Positions 32,311-41,708 of a stretch of 64,000 bases of DNA are shown here, in pieces. Within the stretch, counting starts at the first letter, position 1. Each line of letters starts with the position of its first letter. The DNA comes from Streptococcus vicugnae (GTDB lineage: Bacteria; Bacillota; Bacilli; Lactobacillales; Streptococcaceae), in NCBI RefSeq assembly GCF_016461705.1, contig NZ_JAEMHW010000002.1, positions 620,001 to 684,000 on the forward strand, written 5' to 3'. The position numbers were made by a program, and so were the translations under genes. Below the pieces are notes generated by a model that saw nothing but the letters and a program-made list of their open reading frames with translations, had not been told where the DNA came from and made no database searches.

Positions 32311-32317
32311 AATTATC

Positions 32318-32346
32318 ATTATAGTATGCTAATGACTACTTGTAAA
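32318..32346 (-). promoter_or_regulatory. Promoter of the DUF998 gene
   Basis: TTTACA (32346-32341), 17-nt spacer, TATAAT (32323-32318) on the minus strand, 7 nt upstream of the chosen ATG. Confidence 0.8.
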
Positions 32347-32397
32347 ACGCAAACAGTAATAAACTATCAAAAAACTGAAATAGATTTTATAAAATAA

Positions 32398-32434
32398 AAT
32401 AGTCTGAAATAAATCATCTTATTCCAGACACATT
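32398..32434 (-). terminator. Terminator of the ABC/two-component operon
   Basis: GTCTGGAATAA / TTATTTCAGAC stem followed by TATTTTATTTT on the minus strand, just after the response regulator gene. Confidence 0.75.
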
Positions 32435-32439
32435 TTCTT

Positions 32440-33036
32440 TTATAACCAGCCTTTATCTTCAGCAATTCTGACTGCCTCAGTACGATTATTAGCAGATAAT
32501 TTATTAAAAATAGATGACGTGTAATTTCGTACAGTGCCATTTGACAGATAAAGCGTGTCAGCAATTTCCTGATTCTTCTTACCAAGTGCTACTAATTTTA
32601 AGATACGTTTTTCTTGTTGGCTAAGCGGATTATCCTGAATCATCATGTTTTCCATAAGCTCTGGCGAATATTCTTTTTTCCCAGCAAGCACTGTGTGAAT
32701 CGTTGTCATTAATTCAGAAGTCGAACGATCTTTCAAAACATAAGCATCAACACCAGCTTTTACGGCACGCTCAAAATAACCAACTCGTTTAAAGGTTGTC
32801 ACAATGATAACCTTCATCTCCTTATTTTTTCGAATCCACTCCAAAACATCAAGGCCTGATTTTTGTGGCATTTCCACATCAAGAATCGCCACATCTGGAG
32901 ACTCCGTTTTTAATAATTCAATAGCTTCTTTACCATCTCCAGCTTGCAAAATCTCATCGACATCATCTTCCATGAGCAACAATTGGCACAAAGCATCTCG
33001 CAACATGGATTGATCTTCAGCAACTAATAATTTCAT
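32440..33036 (-). CDS. NarL/LuxR-family response regulator
   Basis: 198 aa. The receiver domain (1-120) has the acidic pair near residues 7-8 (AEDQ), the phosphoacceptor Asp in VAILDVEMP (about residue 53), Thr in IIVTTFKR and Lys in YVLKDRST. A LuxR-type helix-turn-helix follows (about 140-195, [22 protein letters not shown]). It begins 1 nt after the kinase gene, so is its cognate regulator. It probably binds the CATGAC repeats upstream of the operon. Confidence 0.93.
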   Translation of the reverse strand: MKLLVAEDQSMLRDALCQLLLMEDDVDEILQAGDGKEAIELLKTESPDVAILDVEMPQKSGLDVLEWIRKNKEMKVIIVTTFKRVGYFERAVKAGVDAYVLKDRSTSELMTTIHTVLAGKKEYSPELMENMMIQDNPLSQQEKRILKLVALGKKNQEIADTLYLSNGTVRNYTSSIFNKLSANNRTEAVRIAEDKGWL

Positions 33037-33037
33037 C

Positions 33038-34129
33038 CTATTTCTCCTTTAATCCCAATTCAACTTGGATAAGTGTCGGTTGAGCTTGTGACAGAATCTG
33101 AATATTCCCCTCAACTAGAAGAAGCCTACCACGAATAGATTGAAGTTCATCTCCAGTTATTTTTTCAAAACCAACACCATTGTCTTCTACTCTGACAAAT
33201 ACCTTTCCTTCTTTTTCAAATAAATGAAAACGACATTGATTAGCTTGACTATGCTTAATGACGTTATTGCTTAGTTCTCGCAAAATCATGCACAAAGTCG
33301 ATTGCAAAACCGGTGCCATAGTTTCTAAATTCAAATCATTTTGCAACTGATAATCAATCTCCGTCATAGCAAAGAAATGCTCCAACTGCTCAATCTCTTC
33401 TTCAAGTGTTCTAAATTTGAGGTTATTGATAATATTTCTAACATCATGCATCGAAGAGCGGCTAGCTTGGTTTAATTCTTCTAATTGCTTTTTGACAAGG
33501 TCGTATTTTCCCTTCTCCAATTGCTTAAGTGCTAACTCTGTTTTTAAGGTCATGGCAGCAAAGACATGGCCCAAGGTGTCATGCAAATCACGTCCAATAC
33601 GGTTTCGCTCATTTTCAGCTAATAACAAATTAATGGTACGATTCTTTTCCATGATAGCTTTTTCTTGCGCTTCATTTTTTCGAGCATTCATCCAGTGAAA
33701 TAAAATGGCATAATTCACAACAGGAACAAGAAAAATCATCACACGAGTCGTTATGTCCTCTGCCAAAGTCATTCCTACAAACATCATCAAAAGCATGGCT
33801 AAATCATAGGAAATAAAACGAAATGAGCGATAATCATCTTGAAATTGAAAAATAAGCAAACTATTAAAATAAAAAGTAAACCACATCATGCCACCGTCAA
33901 CACAAATTGTCATGTAGATAATATAAGATAGCATGAGTAACCAGCAAGGATTGGTTAGGGTATTTTCTTCAAAATTGACAAGAAAAAGGTAACCAAGCAA
34001 AAAAGCTGCCGTTATTCCCAATGTCCAAACTGGATAGCCTAAAAAGAAAACACCCAAAACAGGAAAAGCTAAGAAAGCTAAGGGCATATAAAACAAGGGA
34101 TGAACATTCCTAATCCTTTTCAACATCAT
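33038..34129 (-). CDS. Sensor histidine kinase (HisKA_3 type)
   Basis: 363 aa. The N-terminus is an intramembrane-type sensor of about five or six helices (residues 10-145) with little extracellular sequence. The phosphoacceptor His is in [17 protein letters not shown] (about residue 182), and the GHKL ATPase shows [13 protein letters not shown] and [11 protein letters not shown]. This layout resembles kinases such as DesK/LiaS/YvfT that sense membrane state. It overlaps the permease gene by 4 nt. Confidence 0.93.
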   Translation of the reverse strand: MMLKRIRNVHPLFYMPLAFLAFPVLGVFFLGYPVWTLGITAAFLLGYLFLVNFEENTLTNPCWLLMLSYIIYMTICVDGGMMWFTFYFNSLLIFQFQDDYRSFRFISYDLAMLLMMFVGMTLAEDITTRVMIFLVPVVNYAILFHWMNARKNEAQEKAIMEKNRTINLLLAENERNRIGRDLHDTLGHVFAAMTLKTELALKQLEKGKYDLVKKQLEELNQASRSSMHDVRNIINNLKFRTLEEEIEQLEHFFAMTEIDYQLQNDLNLETMAPVLQSTLCMILRELSNNVIKHSQANQCRFHLFEKEGKVFVRVEDNGVGFEKITGDELQSIRGRLLLVEGNIQILSQAQPTLIQVELGLKEK

Positions 34130-34857
34130 TTAACCTCAGTTTTATTCTTAATCATAAGCGCTAACGCTGCTATTATTATGGCATAGCCAAGCACGATAAT
34201 CAAGGACTGCCAGTTTAATTGAGCATTTTTAGCGAAGTCTGTCACCAAGGTATTCACATGATAAATCGGTGTTACTTTGGATAACTTTTGCATCCAATCT
34301 GGAAAAGTCTCAATTGGCATCCAAGAGCCACCGATAATAGCCAATCCAAGAAAGGCAATATCACCGACAATTGTCATTAACTGCTGTGACTTAATTTGTG
34401 AAATCAATAGCCCGAAAGCTAAAAATAGCAAACTTGACAATAGCAATAAAGCTGCTGAGCCCAACCAGCGGCTAAGCGACATTGTCACCCCACGAAAAAT
34501 CGCACCAAATAAAAACGTTGCTGAAATAGACAATAAAAAGCAAACCAAAACTCGAATCACTTTTGATAGATAATACTGCCAAATTGAAACCGAAGAATGT
34601 TCAATAAAAGTCAACCAATAGCTAGTCTTATCTTCCACAAGCATAGCTGGAAATGAGAAGAAGCCAAAGCTTGACATTGAAAATGCTGTCATGGTTAACA
34701 TATAACTCATCACCAGCACCTTCTGCTCTTTTAAATCTGGAGAGAGTTCCATCCCAGAAAAGCACAAGAAAAAGAAAACCGGCATTCCAATAGATAATAC
34801 AAAGGTTATCCAAGTACGTTTCGTTTTAATCCATTCAACTTTTAATAAAGCACTCAT
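34126..34857 (-). CDS. ABC-2 type transporter permease
   Basis: 243-aa membrane protein with six predicted helices: N-terminal helix about 17-35, pair at 50-75, cluster at 100-185 and a final helix near 215-237. It includes the ABC-2 pattern GGSWMPIETFPDWMQKLSKVTP in the loop before the last helix. It overlaps both neighbours by 4 nt. It forms an exporter with the ATPase encoded just upstream. Confidence 0.88.
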   Translation of the reverse strand: MSALLKVEWIKTKRTWITFVLSIGMPVFFFLCFSGMELSPDLKEQKVLVMSYMLTMTAFSMSSFGFFSFPAMLVEDKTSYWLTFIEHSSVSIWQYYLSKVIRVLVCFLLSISATFLFGAIFRGVTMSLSRWLGSAALLLLSSLLFLAFGLLISQIKSQQLMTIVGDIAFLGLAIIGGSWMPIETFPDWMQKLSKVTPIYHVNTLVTDFAKNAQLNWQSLIIVLGYAIIIAALALMIKNKTEVK

Positions 34858-35732
34858 TTTTCATTCTCCTGTGTTTGGTCAAATAATGTATTTAATAAGG
34901 TTTTGTTTTGAATCTCAATGTCAGAAATCTGGCAACCTTGTTTCTGTAATTTCTGCCAGACACTCTCAATCTCTTTCGTCATAAAAGTCACTGAATCATT
35001 CTTTACTTTAATGCGATAACCATTTGCTAAGCTATTAACAAACGGTAAAAATGTTTTTGGCAAGGTAACTTGTTTTTCATGTTCAGCTTCTCTCATAGCA
35101 AATGGAGTCGTATCACGTAGCAACTTTCCATGATGTAAAACTAAAATGCGCTCAGCCGTGTGTTCGACTTCTTCGATATAATGACTTGAGTAGATAATGG
35201 TCACGCCTTTTCCCTTTAACGATTGGATAATTTGCCAAAAATGTTGTCGTGTTGAAGTATCCATTGCTGCCGTTGGTTCGTCTAAGAAAAGAATTTTGGG
35301 TTGGCTAATAAGGCATAAAGTAAAAGCCAACAAGCGTTTTTGGCCCCCCGATAATTTCTCGGTTAGCTGATTTTTTTGTTCCTTGCTAAATTGCAAAATG
35401 TAATCAATCTCTTTATCAGTTAAAGGGGTCTTGCTAATCGCTTTAAAAAATGCAATTAATTCACATACTCTCAATTTTTCTGGCAAGCGATTTTCTTGTG
35501 GTAAAACAGCTACTGAATCTTTTAATCGCTGACTATTTGGGGCTAAACCATTGATGACAATCTTTCCTTTACTAATTTTCAAATCTCCTAACAAGCATGA
35601 CATCAAAGTGGTTTTCCCGGCACCATTTGGACCAATCAGAGCCACACAATCTCCGTCAGCCACTTCAAACGAGATGTCCTGTAAAATAGTTTTTCCTTTA
35701 ATGGTCTTTGAGATATTTTCAACCGTAATCAT
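34854..35732 (-). CDS. ABC transporter ATP-binding protein
   Basis: 292 aa. Walker A is GPNGAGKTTLM (about residues 34-44), the Q-loop is VLPQENRLP, the signature is LSGGQKRLLAF, Walker B is ILFLDEPTAAMD and the H-loop follows in IYSSHYIEE. The C-terminal 80 residues are an accessory domain. It is first in an ATPase-permease-kinase-regulator operon, the layout of bacteriocin/peptide detoxification or lipid-stress modules. Confidence 0.94.
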   Translation of the reverse strand: MITVENISKTIKGKTILQDISFEVADGDCVALIGPNGAGKTTLMSCLLGDLKISKGKIVINGLAPNSQRLKDSVAVLPQENRLPEKLRVCELIAFFKAISKTPLTDKEIDYILQFSKEQKNQLTEKLSGGQKRLLAFTLCLISQPKILFLDEPTAAMDTSTRQHFWQIIQSLKGKGVTIIYSSHYIEEVEHTAERILVLHHGKLLRDTTPFAMREAEHEKQVTLPKTFLPFVNSLANGYRIKVKNDSVTFMTKEIESVWQKLQKQGCQISDIEIQNKTLLNTLFDQTQENEK

Positions 35733-35806
35733 TTCATAAGCTCCATTTTTCTCTTTATTTGATGATTTTATTTTAGAAAAAAATAGCTGAGCTTTTTAGC
35801 TTATAA

Positions 35807-35835
35807 TGTCATGACATCGCATGACTTTTGTCATG
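35807..35835. promoter_or_regulatory. Candidate operator of the ABC/two-component operon
   Basis: Two overlapping symmetrical elements: the palindrome TGTCATGACA (35807-35816) and the inverted repeat CATGAC-N4-GTCATG (35820-35835). They lie about 75-100 bp upstream of the ATPase gene, next to a weak -10 (TTATAA, 35806-35801). No proper -35 is present, as expected for an activator-dependent promoter. Confidence 0.6.
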
Positions 35836-35843
35836 TTTTTGGT

Positions 35844-35880
35844 AACAAAAAAACCAATCTGCTCTTTAGCAAATTGGTTA
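35844..35880 (-). terminator. Terminator of the heterodimeric ABC exporter operon
   Basis: AACCAATTTGC / GCAGATTGGTT hairpin with T7 on the minus strand, a few nt after the stop at 35886. Confidence 0.88.
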
Positions 35881-35885
35881 TCAGT

Positions 35886-37634
35886 TTAATTTTCCATCAT
35901 ACCTGCTTGCAGTTGATACATACGATGGTAAGTTCCTTTCAAACTTAGCAATTCATCATGAGTTCCTGACTCAATAATCTTACCTTTGTCTAGGACATAG
36001 ATACAGTCAGCATCTTGAATGGTTGATAAGCGGTGAGCAATGGCAATGGTTGTACGACCTTGACGCATTTTCTTCAAAGACTCTTGAACAGTGTTTTCCG
36101 TTTCTGAATCAATGTTTGCTGTCGCTTCATCCAAAATTAAAATCTTCGGCTGAATAGCTACGGTTCTTGCAAATGCCAAAAGTTGACGTTGACCTGTTGA
36201 AAAACTTGAACCACGTTCTGTCACTTTTGTCTCATATTTATCAGGTAATTTTTGAATGAACTGATCAGCATCCACAAAGGCTGCGGCAGCTTGAACAGCA
36301 TCATCAGAAATATCCTGATACATTTTAATATTAGATTTCACAGTACCATGATACAAGAATGGTTCTTGCAGTACCAAACCAACATTTTTATGCAAAGCTT
36401 TTTTAGAATAATCACGAATATCTTTACCATCCAGTAAAACTTGACCTGATTGGAACTCGTAAAACCTCATAAAGACATTAATAATTGATGACTTTCCTGA
36501 TCCAGTCGATCCTACAAAGGCAATCGTCTCACCTTGATTAACCTTAAAGGAAATATTGTCTAAAATCCGGCGTCTTCCATCATAAGAAAAACTCACATTT
36601 TTAAACTCAATATTGCCATCTTGCACAAAATCTAACACACCATTTTGTTCAGGTTCATATTGCCGTTCATCAATCAAATCAAACACCCGTCCAGCTGAAA
36701 CCATTGAGGTTTGCAAAGTTGAAAAATTCTGAGTCACTTCAATCAAAGGATCAAAAAGACGATTAACGTATTGGATAAAGGCATACATCAAACCAGCAGA
36801 AATACCAATTTCCATTCCACGAAAACCAAAATATGCCATTAAAATAGCATATGCTAATAACTTCAGAAGTGACATAGCAGGGCGCAAGAAAAGACTATCT
36901 AATGCCATCGAACGATTAGCATAAAATACATGTTCTTCATTGATAGCTTCAAATTCATCTTTCAAACGCTCTTCTTGACTAAAGGATTGAATAATTCGGA
37001 TCCCTTCGATGCTCTCAGACAATTTACTGTTAATATCTGACAACAATGCACGTGTTTTTTCAATCACACTTACCGATTTTTTGCGATAAAGATTAACCAA
37101 AACAAAGATAAATGGCAAGAAAATCACAACCCAAGCTGTCAATGTCGCATTCAATTTCAACATGGTTAACAGAGTTACTGAAAAGATAAAAATAGCCGAA
37201 ATAAAGCTTGATAAAAGGCCTGAAAACATATCACTGATAGCTTCAGTATCATTTGTAATACGAGACACAATGGAACCCGCGGGAGTTTTGTCAAAGTAAG
37301 CCATACCGAGTTTTTCCATGTTTGCAAAGGCATCTCTTCGAATATCTCTAACAATGCTATAAGACACACGCGCAAAGAAGAAATTTCCAAAATACTGGAT
37401 AAGCGTCTGCAAGACATACATGAGGTAATAACCAACTAAAATCAGCATGGCAGTCTGATTCATATCCGTTAAAAAATGATCAATAAAGTAAGAAGCAATC
37501 AGTGGAATCAGACTCTTAACAACCGTTGTTAGTAGTAAAAGACCTAGAGGTAAGGCGGTTAAGAATTTATAAGGTTTGAGATAGCTCATGTGGCGCTTAA
37601 ATACACGCCACTGATTTGCATTATTCTTCATCAC
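35886..37634 (-). CDS. ABC exporter half-transporter, catalytic NBD subunit
   Basis: 582 aa: six-helix type IV exporter domain (about 15-320) then NBD. Walker A is GSTGSGKSS, Walker B is ILILDEATANID with the catalytic Glu present, and the H-loop is AHRLSTI. The signature motif is FSTGQ rather than LSGGQ. It overlaps the upstream half-transporter gene by 14 nt. Together they make a heterodimeric multidrug exporter of the LmrCD/PatAB/BmrCD kind, where each subunit contributes unequal ATP sites. Confidence 0.93.
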   Translation of the reverse strand: MMKNNANQWRVFKRHMSYLKPYKFLTALPLGLLLLTTVVKSLIPLIASYFIDHFLTDMNQTAMLILVGYYLMYVLQTLIQYFGNFFFARVSYSIVRDIRRDAFANMEKLGMAYFDKTPAGSIVSRITNDTEAISDMFSGLLSSFISAIFIFSVTLLTMLKLNATLTAWVVIFLPFIFVLVNLYRKKSVSVIEKTRALLSDINSKLSESIEGIRIIQSFSQEERLKDEFEAINEEHVFYANRSMALDSLFLRPAMSLLKLLAYAILMAYFGFRGMEIGISAGLMYAFIQYVNRLFDPLIEVTQNFSTLQTSMVSAGRVFDLIDERQYEPEQNGVLDFVQDGNIEFKNVSFSYDGRRRILDNISFKVNQGETIAFVGSTGSGKSSIINVFMRFYEFQSGQVLLDGKDIRDYSKKALHKNVGLVLQEPFLYHGTVKSNIKMYQDISDDAVQAAAAFVDADQFIQKLPDKYETKVTERGSSFSTGQRQLLAFARTVAIQPKILILDEATANIDSETENTVQESLKKMRQGRTTIAIAHRLSTIQDADCIYVLDKGKIIESGTHDELLSLKGTYHRMYQLQAGMMEN

Positions 37635-39366
37635 TATCTCCTTCCATTTCTAATTGCTGAGCTTCATAAGTATCTGCATACCAGCCACCTTGCTTAATAA
37701 GATCCTCATGACGTCCTCGTTCAATGATATGCCCATCTTGCAAGACTAAGATTAAATCAGCATGAACCACCGCACTCAAACGATGTGCTGTGATAATTGT
37801 CGATTTATGTTGACGAGTTTGCTTAAGATTCTCAATAATAGCATGTTCTGTCTTAGCATCTACTGCTGATAAAGAATCGTCCAAAATCAAAATTTCAGGA
37901 TCAAGAATCATGGCACGACTCATAGCAATCCGCTGTTTTTGACCACCAGAAAGACTAACCCCTTTCTCACCAATCAAAGTTTCAAAGCCATCTGGTGTTG
38001 CCATAATGTCATCATAAACTCGAGATAACTTCGTTGCTGCTTCAACCTTTTCTAAAGAGGCACCAGGATTTCCAAAACGAATATTTTCTAAAATACTAGT
38101 GGCAAATAAGAATTGATCCTGTGGGACATAACCAATCAAACGGCGTAAATCAGATAACTTGTAATCCTTGATATTGTTGCCATCAAGCATAATCCGACCA
38201 TCAGTCAAATCATATTCACGTAACAACAAACGAATCAAGGTAGTCTTACCAGAACCGGTCTGCCCAACTAATCCCAGCGTTTGTCCCTGTTCTAGAGCAA
38301 AATGAATATCTGATAACGTCTCCTCATTTTCATAATGAAACGAATCAATATCATAAGCCAAAGTTCCATTCTGAATAGTCTGCAAAGGCTGTTTACTTTC
38401 TTGGACATCAGATGTTTCTTTCAAAAGACGATTAATACGATTATAAGAGACAGAACCGCGTTGAATCATATTAAAAAGAAAACCAATTGCCATTAAGGGC
38501 CAAACTAGCATATCTAAGTAAGTGATAAAGGTTACTAAATTACCAACCGTCACTTGACCGGCTGATACCATAAAAGCTCCCATCAACAATGACAAAACAT
38601 AACTTGCCCCGATAAATAAAAGTACTAAAGGATCAAACATGACATCATATTTCATGGTTTTCATGTTCTTAACAAAAGTCATGTCATTGATTTCTTGAAA
38701 AGACTGAAGTTCATCTTCTTGATACCCAAATGACTTGGTCACTTTGATACCTGACACGGACTCCTGAACCTTATTATTTAATTCTGAAAAGGCAGCTTGA
38801 GATTTTCCAAACGCTTGGTGAGTCTTTCGTCCTAAACGACTTGTTGCATATGCCATAAATGGCAAAGGAATCACCGCTACCAAGGTCATTTGCCAAGAAA
38901 TACTAAAAGCCATTGTCACCAAAGTCACAAAAGCCGTAATTGTCGCATCTACTGCTGACATAACTCCAGCGCCTGCTAAACGTGTCAGCGCATTAATATC
39001 ATTAGTAGCATGCGCCATCAAATCACCCGTACGATGTTTTTGATAAAAACTAGGTGACATTTTTGTAAAATGATCAAATAAGCGAAAACGCATAATCTGA
39101 CCAAGACGATACGACGTTCCCAAGATATACATTCGCCAAATATAACGTAAAAAATACATAGCAAAAGCTGATAAAACCAACAAAAATAAGCTCATCAGCA
39201 ATTGCCCTTGTGTTAACTCACCAGATGTCACTCGATCAATAACTCCGCCCATAACTTTTGGAGGGACAAGGTTTAAAATTGCCACCAAAATAAGAGCAAG
39301 AATTCCGATAATATACCGTTTTTTCTCCAGCCTAAAAAACCACCAGAGATCCTTTATAATTTTCAT
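37621..39366 (-). CDS. ABC exporter half-transporter, degenerate-site subunit
   Basis: 581 aa with six TM helices and an NBD: Walker A GQTGSGKTT, canonical signature LSGGQKQRIAMSRA, but Walker B reads ILILDDSLSAVD. Asp replaces the catalytic Glu, so its own ATP site should hydrolyse poorly. This degenerate/canonical pairing with the downstream gene is diagnostic of heterodimeric exporters. A TTGACT / TATAAT promoter lies just upstream. Confidence 0.94.
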   Translation of the reverse strand: MKIIKDLWWFFRLEKKRYIIGILALILVAILNLVPPKVMGGVIDRVTSGELTQGQLLMSLFLLVLSAFAMYFLRYIWRMYILGTSYRLGQIMRFRLFDHFTKMSPSFYQKHRTGDLMAHATNDINALTRLAGAGVMSAVDATITAFVTLVTMAFSISWQMTLVAVIPLPFMAYATSRLGRKTHQAFGKSQAAFSELNNKVQESVSGIKVTKSFGYQEDELQSFQEINDMTFVKNMKTMKYDVMFDPLVLLFIGASYVLSLLMGAFMVSAGQVTVGNLVTFITYLDMLVWPLMAIGFLFNMIQRGSVSYNRINRLLKETSDVQESKQPLQTIQNGTLAYDIDSFHYENEETLSDIHFALEQGQTLGLVGQTGSGKTTLIRLLLREYDLTDGRIMLDGNNIKDYKLSDLRRLIGYVPQDQFLFATSILENIRFGNPGASLEKVEAATKLSRVYDDIMATPDGFETLIGEKGVSLSGGQKQRIAMSRAMILDPEILILDDSLSAVDAKTEHAIIENLKQTRQHKSTIITAHRLSAVVHADLILVLQDGHIIERGRHEDLIKQGGWYADTYEAQQLEMEGDSDEE

Positions 39367-39388
39367 TAAAACCTGCTTTCTAGCTGAT

Positions 39389-39419
39389 ATTATACACCCT
39401 TGAGTAGACTCTAAGTCAA
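39389..39419 (-). promoter_or_regulatory. Promoter of the heterodimeric exporter operon, inside a palindrome
   Basis: TTGACT (39419-39414), 19-nt spacer and TATAAT (39394-39389) on the minus strand. The -35 lies within the imperfect palindrome CTTGA...TCAAG (39399-39420), which could be an operator. Confidence 0.55.
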
Positions 39420-39445
39420 GTTTCCTGCCCTAAGTTTCTCATATG

Positions 39446-39474
39446 AAAAAGGTCAGGAGTTTTTCCTGACCTAT
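39446..39474 (-). terminator. Terminator of the vanZ-like gene
   Basis: GGTCAGGAAAAACTCCTGACC followed by T5 on the minus strand, just after the stop at 39480. Confidence 0.88.
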
Positions 39475-39479
39475 AATAA

Positions 39480-39986
39480 CTACTTGTGATATTTTTTGTA
39501 AATAACTGTGTAAAGCACCAAAGCTAGTAAGCCACCTAATGAATTAGTCCAAAGATCATCAATTTCAAAGACCCGATTAGCATTATAGAGTAAGTCTACA
39601 AGCAACTGAGTCGTTTCAATCACTAGACTCACTCCAAAAGCAAATAGCCAAGCTCTCTTCCAATGACGTAGTTTTGGAAATAGCCAAATCAAGCCAAACA
39701 TCAATGGAAAAACAAGAAACATATTGGTGACATTTTGCGCAAATACCCAAAATGCTTCAAAGGCACTATCAAGCTGACCAATACCAATCAAACTGTTAAA
39801 CGGCACCAAAAGCAAACGTAAGTGTCCATAATAAATGATATTGGGTGTCTCAACCCCATCGATTTTAAATGGTTGCGGACTAAAACACAAGAAGCAAAGG
39901 GCAAGGATGTAAATCCCCACCAAAGTTATTGCCACCTTACGCCCTATGCTTGTCAACTCAAGTTCTTCATCACATAGCTTTCTCAT
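39480..39986 (-). CDS. VanZ family membrane protein
   Basis: 168 aa with about four to five membrane helices and VanZ-like motifs NVTNMFLVFPLMFGLIW, SLVIETTQLL and RVFEIDDLWTNSLGGLLAL. In enterococci VanZ confers low-level teicoplanin resistance; chromosomal homologues are widespread and their role is unclear. It follows rlmN by 9 nt and is probably co-transcribed. Confidence 0.88.
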   Translation of the reverse strand: MRKLCDEELELTSIGRKVAITLVGIYILALCFLCFSPQPFKIDGVETPNIIYYGHLRLLLVPFNSLIGIGQLDSAFEAFWVFAQNVTNMFLVFPLMFGLIWLFPKLRHWKRAWLFAFGVSLVIETTQLLVDLLYNANRVFEIDDLWTNSLGGLLALVLYTVIYKKYHK

Positions 39987-39995
39987 TTTACCTTC

Positions 39996-41096
39996 TTATT
40001 TTGCTTTAGCAGCTTTTTGGCGGTCACGTTTCATTGTATTTGAACGCAATTGACCACAAGCGGCATCAATATCAGTTCCATGTTCTTGACGAACGACACA
40101 GTTGACACCATTTTTCTTAAGAACATCGTAAAAGGCTGCAACGTTTTCTTTACTTGAACGACGGTATTGATCGTGTTCAGAAACTGGGTTATATGGAATC
40201 AAGTTGATGTAAGACAATTTGCGGATTTTTTTCGTCAAATCAGCCAATTCTTGTGCGTTTTCTGGTGAGTCATTAACATCATTTAACATGATATACTCAA
40301 ACGTCACACGACGGTTAGTTGTTTCAACGTAGTATTCAATCGCAGCAAAGAGTTTTTCAAGTGGGAATGAACGGTTAACACGCATGATTTGTGAACGTAA
40401 TTCATTGTTTGGTGCGTGAAGCGAAACAGCCAAGTTAACTTGCAAGCTTTCGTGAGCGAATTCACGGATTTTGTGTGCTAAACCTGATGTTGAAATTGTG
40501 ATGTGACGCGCACCAATAGCAAGACCATTGTCATTGTTAATGGTACGTACAAAACGAAGAACATTGTCGTAGTTATCAAATGGTTCACCAATCCCCATAA
40601 CAACGACGTGACTCACGCGCTCATCTTGACCACGTTCGTCAAAGTATTTTTGTACCATCATGATTTGTGAAGTGATTTCACCACTTGTCAAATCACGTTG
40701 TTTTTTAATCAAACCACTGGCACAGAATGAACATCCCATATTACAACCGACTTGTGATGTCACACAGACAGACAAACCATAGTGTTGACGCATCAATACA
40801 GTTTCAATCAACATACCATCTGGCAATTCAAATAGGTATTTGACCGTTCCATCTGACGCTTCTTGGACAACACGTTGTTTCAATGGGTTAACGCAGAAAT
40901 TTTCGTTTAAAATAGCGATAAAATCTTTTGAGATATTAGTCATCTCTTCAAAAGATTGGACACGTTTACGGTAAAGCCAATCCCAAATTTGTGTTGCACG
41001 GAATTTCTTTTCACCGTGTTCGATTGCCCATTCGATAAGTTCATCACGTGTTAAACCGTAAATAGAGGGCTTCATGTCCTTAGTTTCTGTTTGCAT
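39996..41096 (-). CDS. rlmN: RlmN, 23S rRNA/tRNA adenine-C2 methyltransferase
   Basis: Radical SAM enzyme methylating A2503 of 23S rRNA and A37 of some tRNAs. It is 366 aa. The [4Fe-4S] cysteines are in [11 protein letters not shown] (about residues 118-128), the SAM motif GIGEPFDN is present, and the methyl-carrying Cys is in DIDAACGQL near the C-terminus. It lies downstream of yutD by 20 nt. Confidence 0.96.
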   Translation of the reverse strand: MQTETKDMKPSIYGLTRDELIEWAIEHGEKKFRATQIWDWLYRKRVQSFEEMTNISKDFIAILNENFCVNPLKQRVVQEASDGTVKYLFELPDGMLIETVLMRQHYGLSVCVTSQVGCNMGCSFCASGLIKKQRDLTSGEITSQIMMVQKYFDERGQDERVSHVVVMGIGEPFDNYDNVLRFVRTINNDNGLAIGARHITISTSGLAHKIREFAHESLQVNLAVSLHAPNNELRSQIMRVNRSFPLEKLFAAIEYYVETTNRRVTFEYIMLNDVNDSPENAQELADLTKKIRKLSYINLIPYNPVSEHDQYRRSSKENVAAFYDVLKKNGVNCVVRQEHGTDIDAACGQLRSNTMKRDRQKAAKAK

Positions 41097-41116
41097 TCTG
41101 TAAATTTATTTCCTTC

Positions 41117-41677
41117 CTATTTCTCTTTGCGGCGAATGACAAATTGTTTAGCCGACTGAATTTCTTTTTGCTGTTCACGTTTTTGGTGGCGTTCATTGCG
41201 TCCTTTACTTTCTTTACGTTTTTGACTAGTAAAGTGTTGATTGCCGGAGCGCTCTGCTTTTTTCTTACCAGAAGAACGTTTTTGTGATTTATGACGTCTT
41301 GCTTGTTTTTCTTCTTCAGATTTCACAGGACGTGGTTCTTTATTTTCAAGAACAAAATAAGCACAGCCAAAGTTACAATATTCTTTAAGGTAATCATCTA
41401 AACGTGAAATACGATTAGCCTTTTTAACGTCTCGGTCATCTTTGTAAAAACCTTTTAGACGTAGTTGCTCATTTCCCCAATCTCCGACGATATAGTCATA
41501 CTTAAGCAAGATATCTGAAAAACGTTGACTAAAAACAGCTGCATCAAAAGCATTCTTCTCATTTTCCAAAATTAACAATTCAATATCATCACTCTTGACA
41601 CGGTCAGAAAACGCCACAAATTGCGGACCAGGAAATTTATTGTAATTGTACATTTCAGGAGAGATATCTTTTCTCAT
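41117..41677 (-). CDS. yutD: YutD family protein
   Basis: 186 aa. The N-terminal ~115 residues match YutD (YIVGDWGNEQLRLKGFY ... YCNFGCAYFVLENKEPRP); the rest is a Lys/Arg/Ser/Gln-rich basic tail suggestive of RNA binding. Role unknown. It lies between the metallophosphoesterase gene and rlmN, a conserved order in streptococci. Confidence 0.88.
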   Translation of the reverse strand: MRKDISPEMYNYNKFPGPQFVAFSDRVKSDDIELLILENEKNAFDAAVFSQRFSDILLKYDYIVGDWGNEQLRLKGFYKDDRDVKKANRISRLDDYLKEYCNFGCAYFVLENKEPRPVKSEEEKQARRHKSQKRSSGKKKAERSGNQHFTSQKRKESKGRNERHQKREQQKEIQSAKQFVIRRKEK

Positions 41678-41708
41678 CGGTCTCCTCTCTTAATCGCTAA
41701 AATTCATA

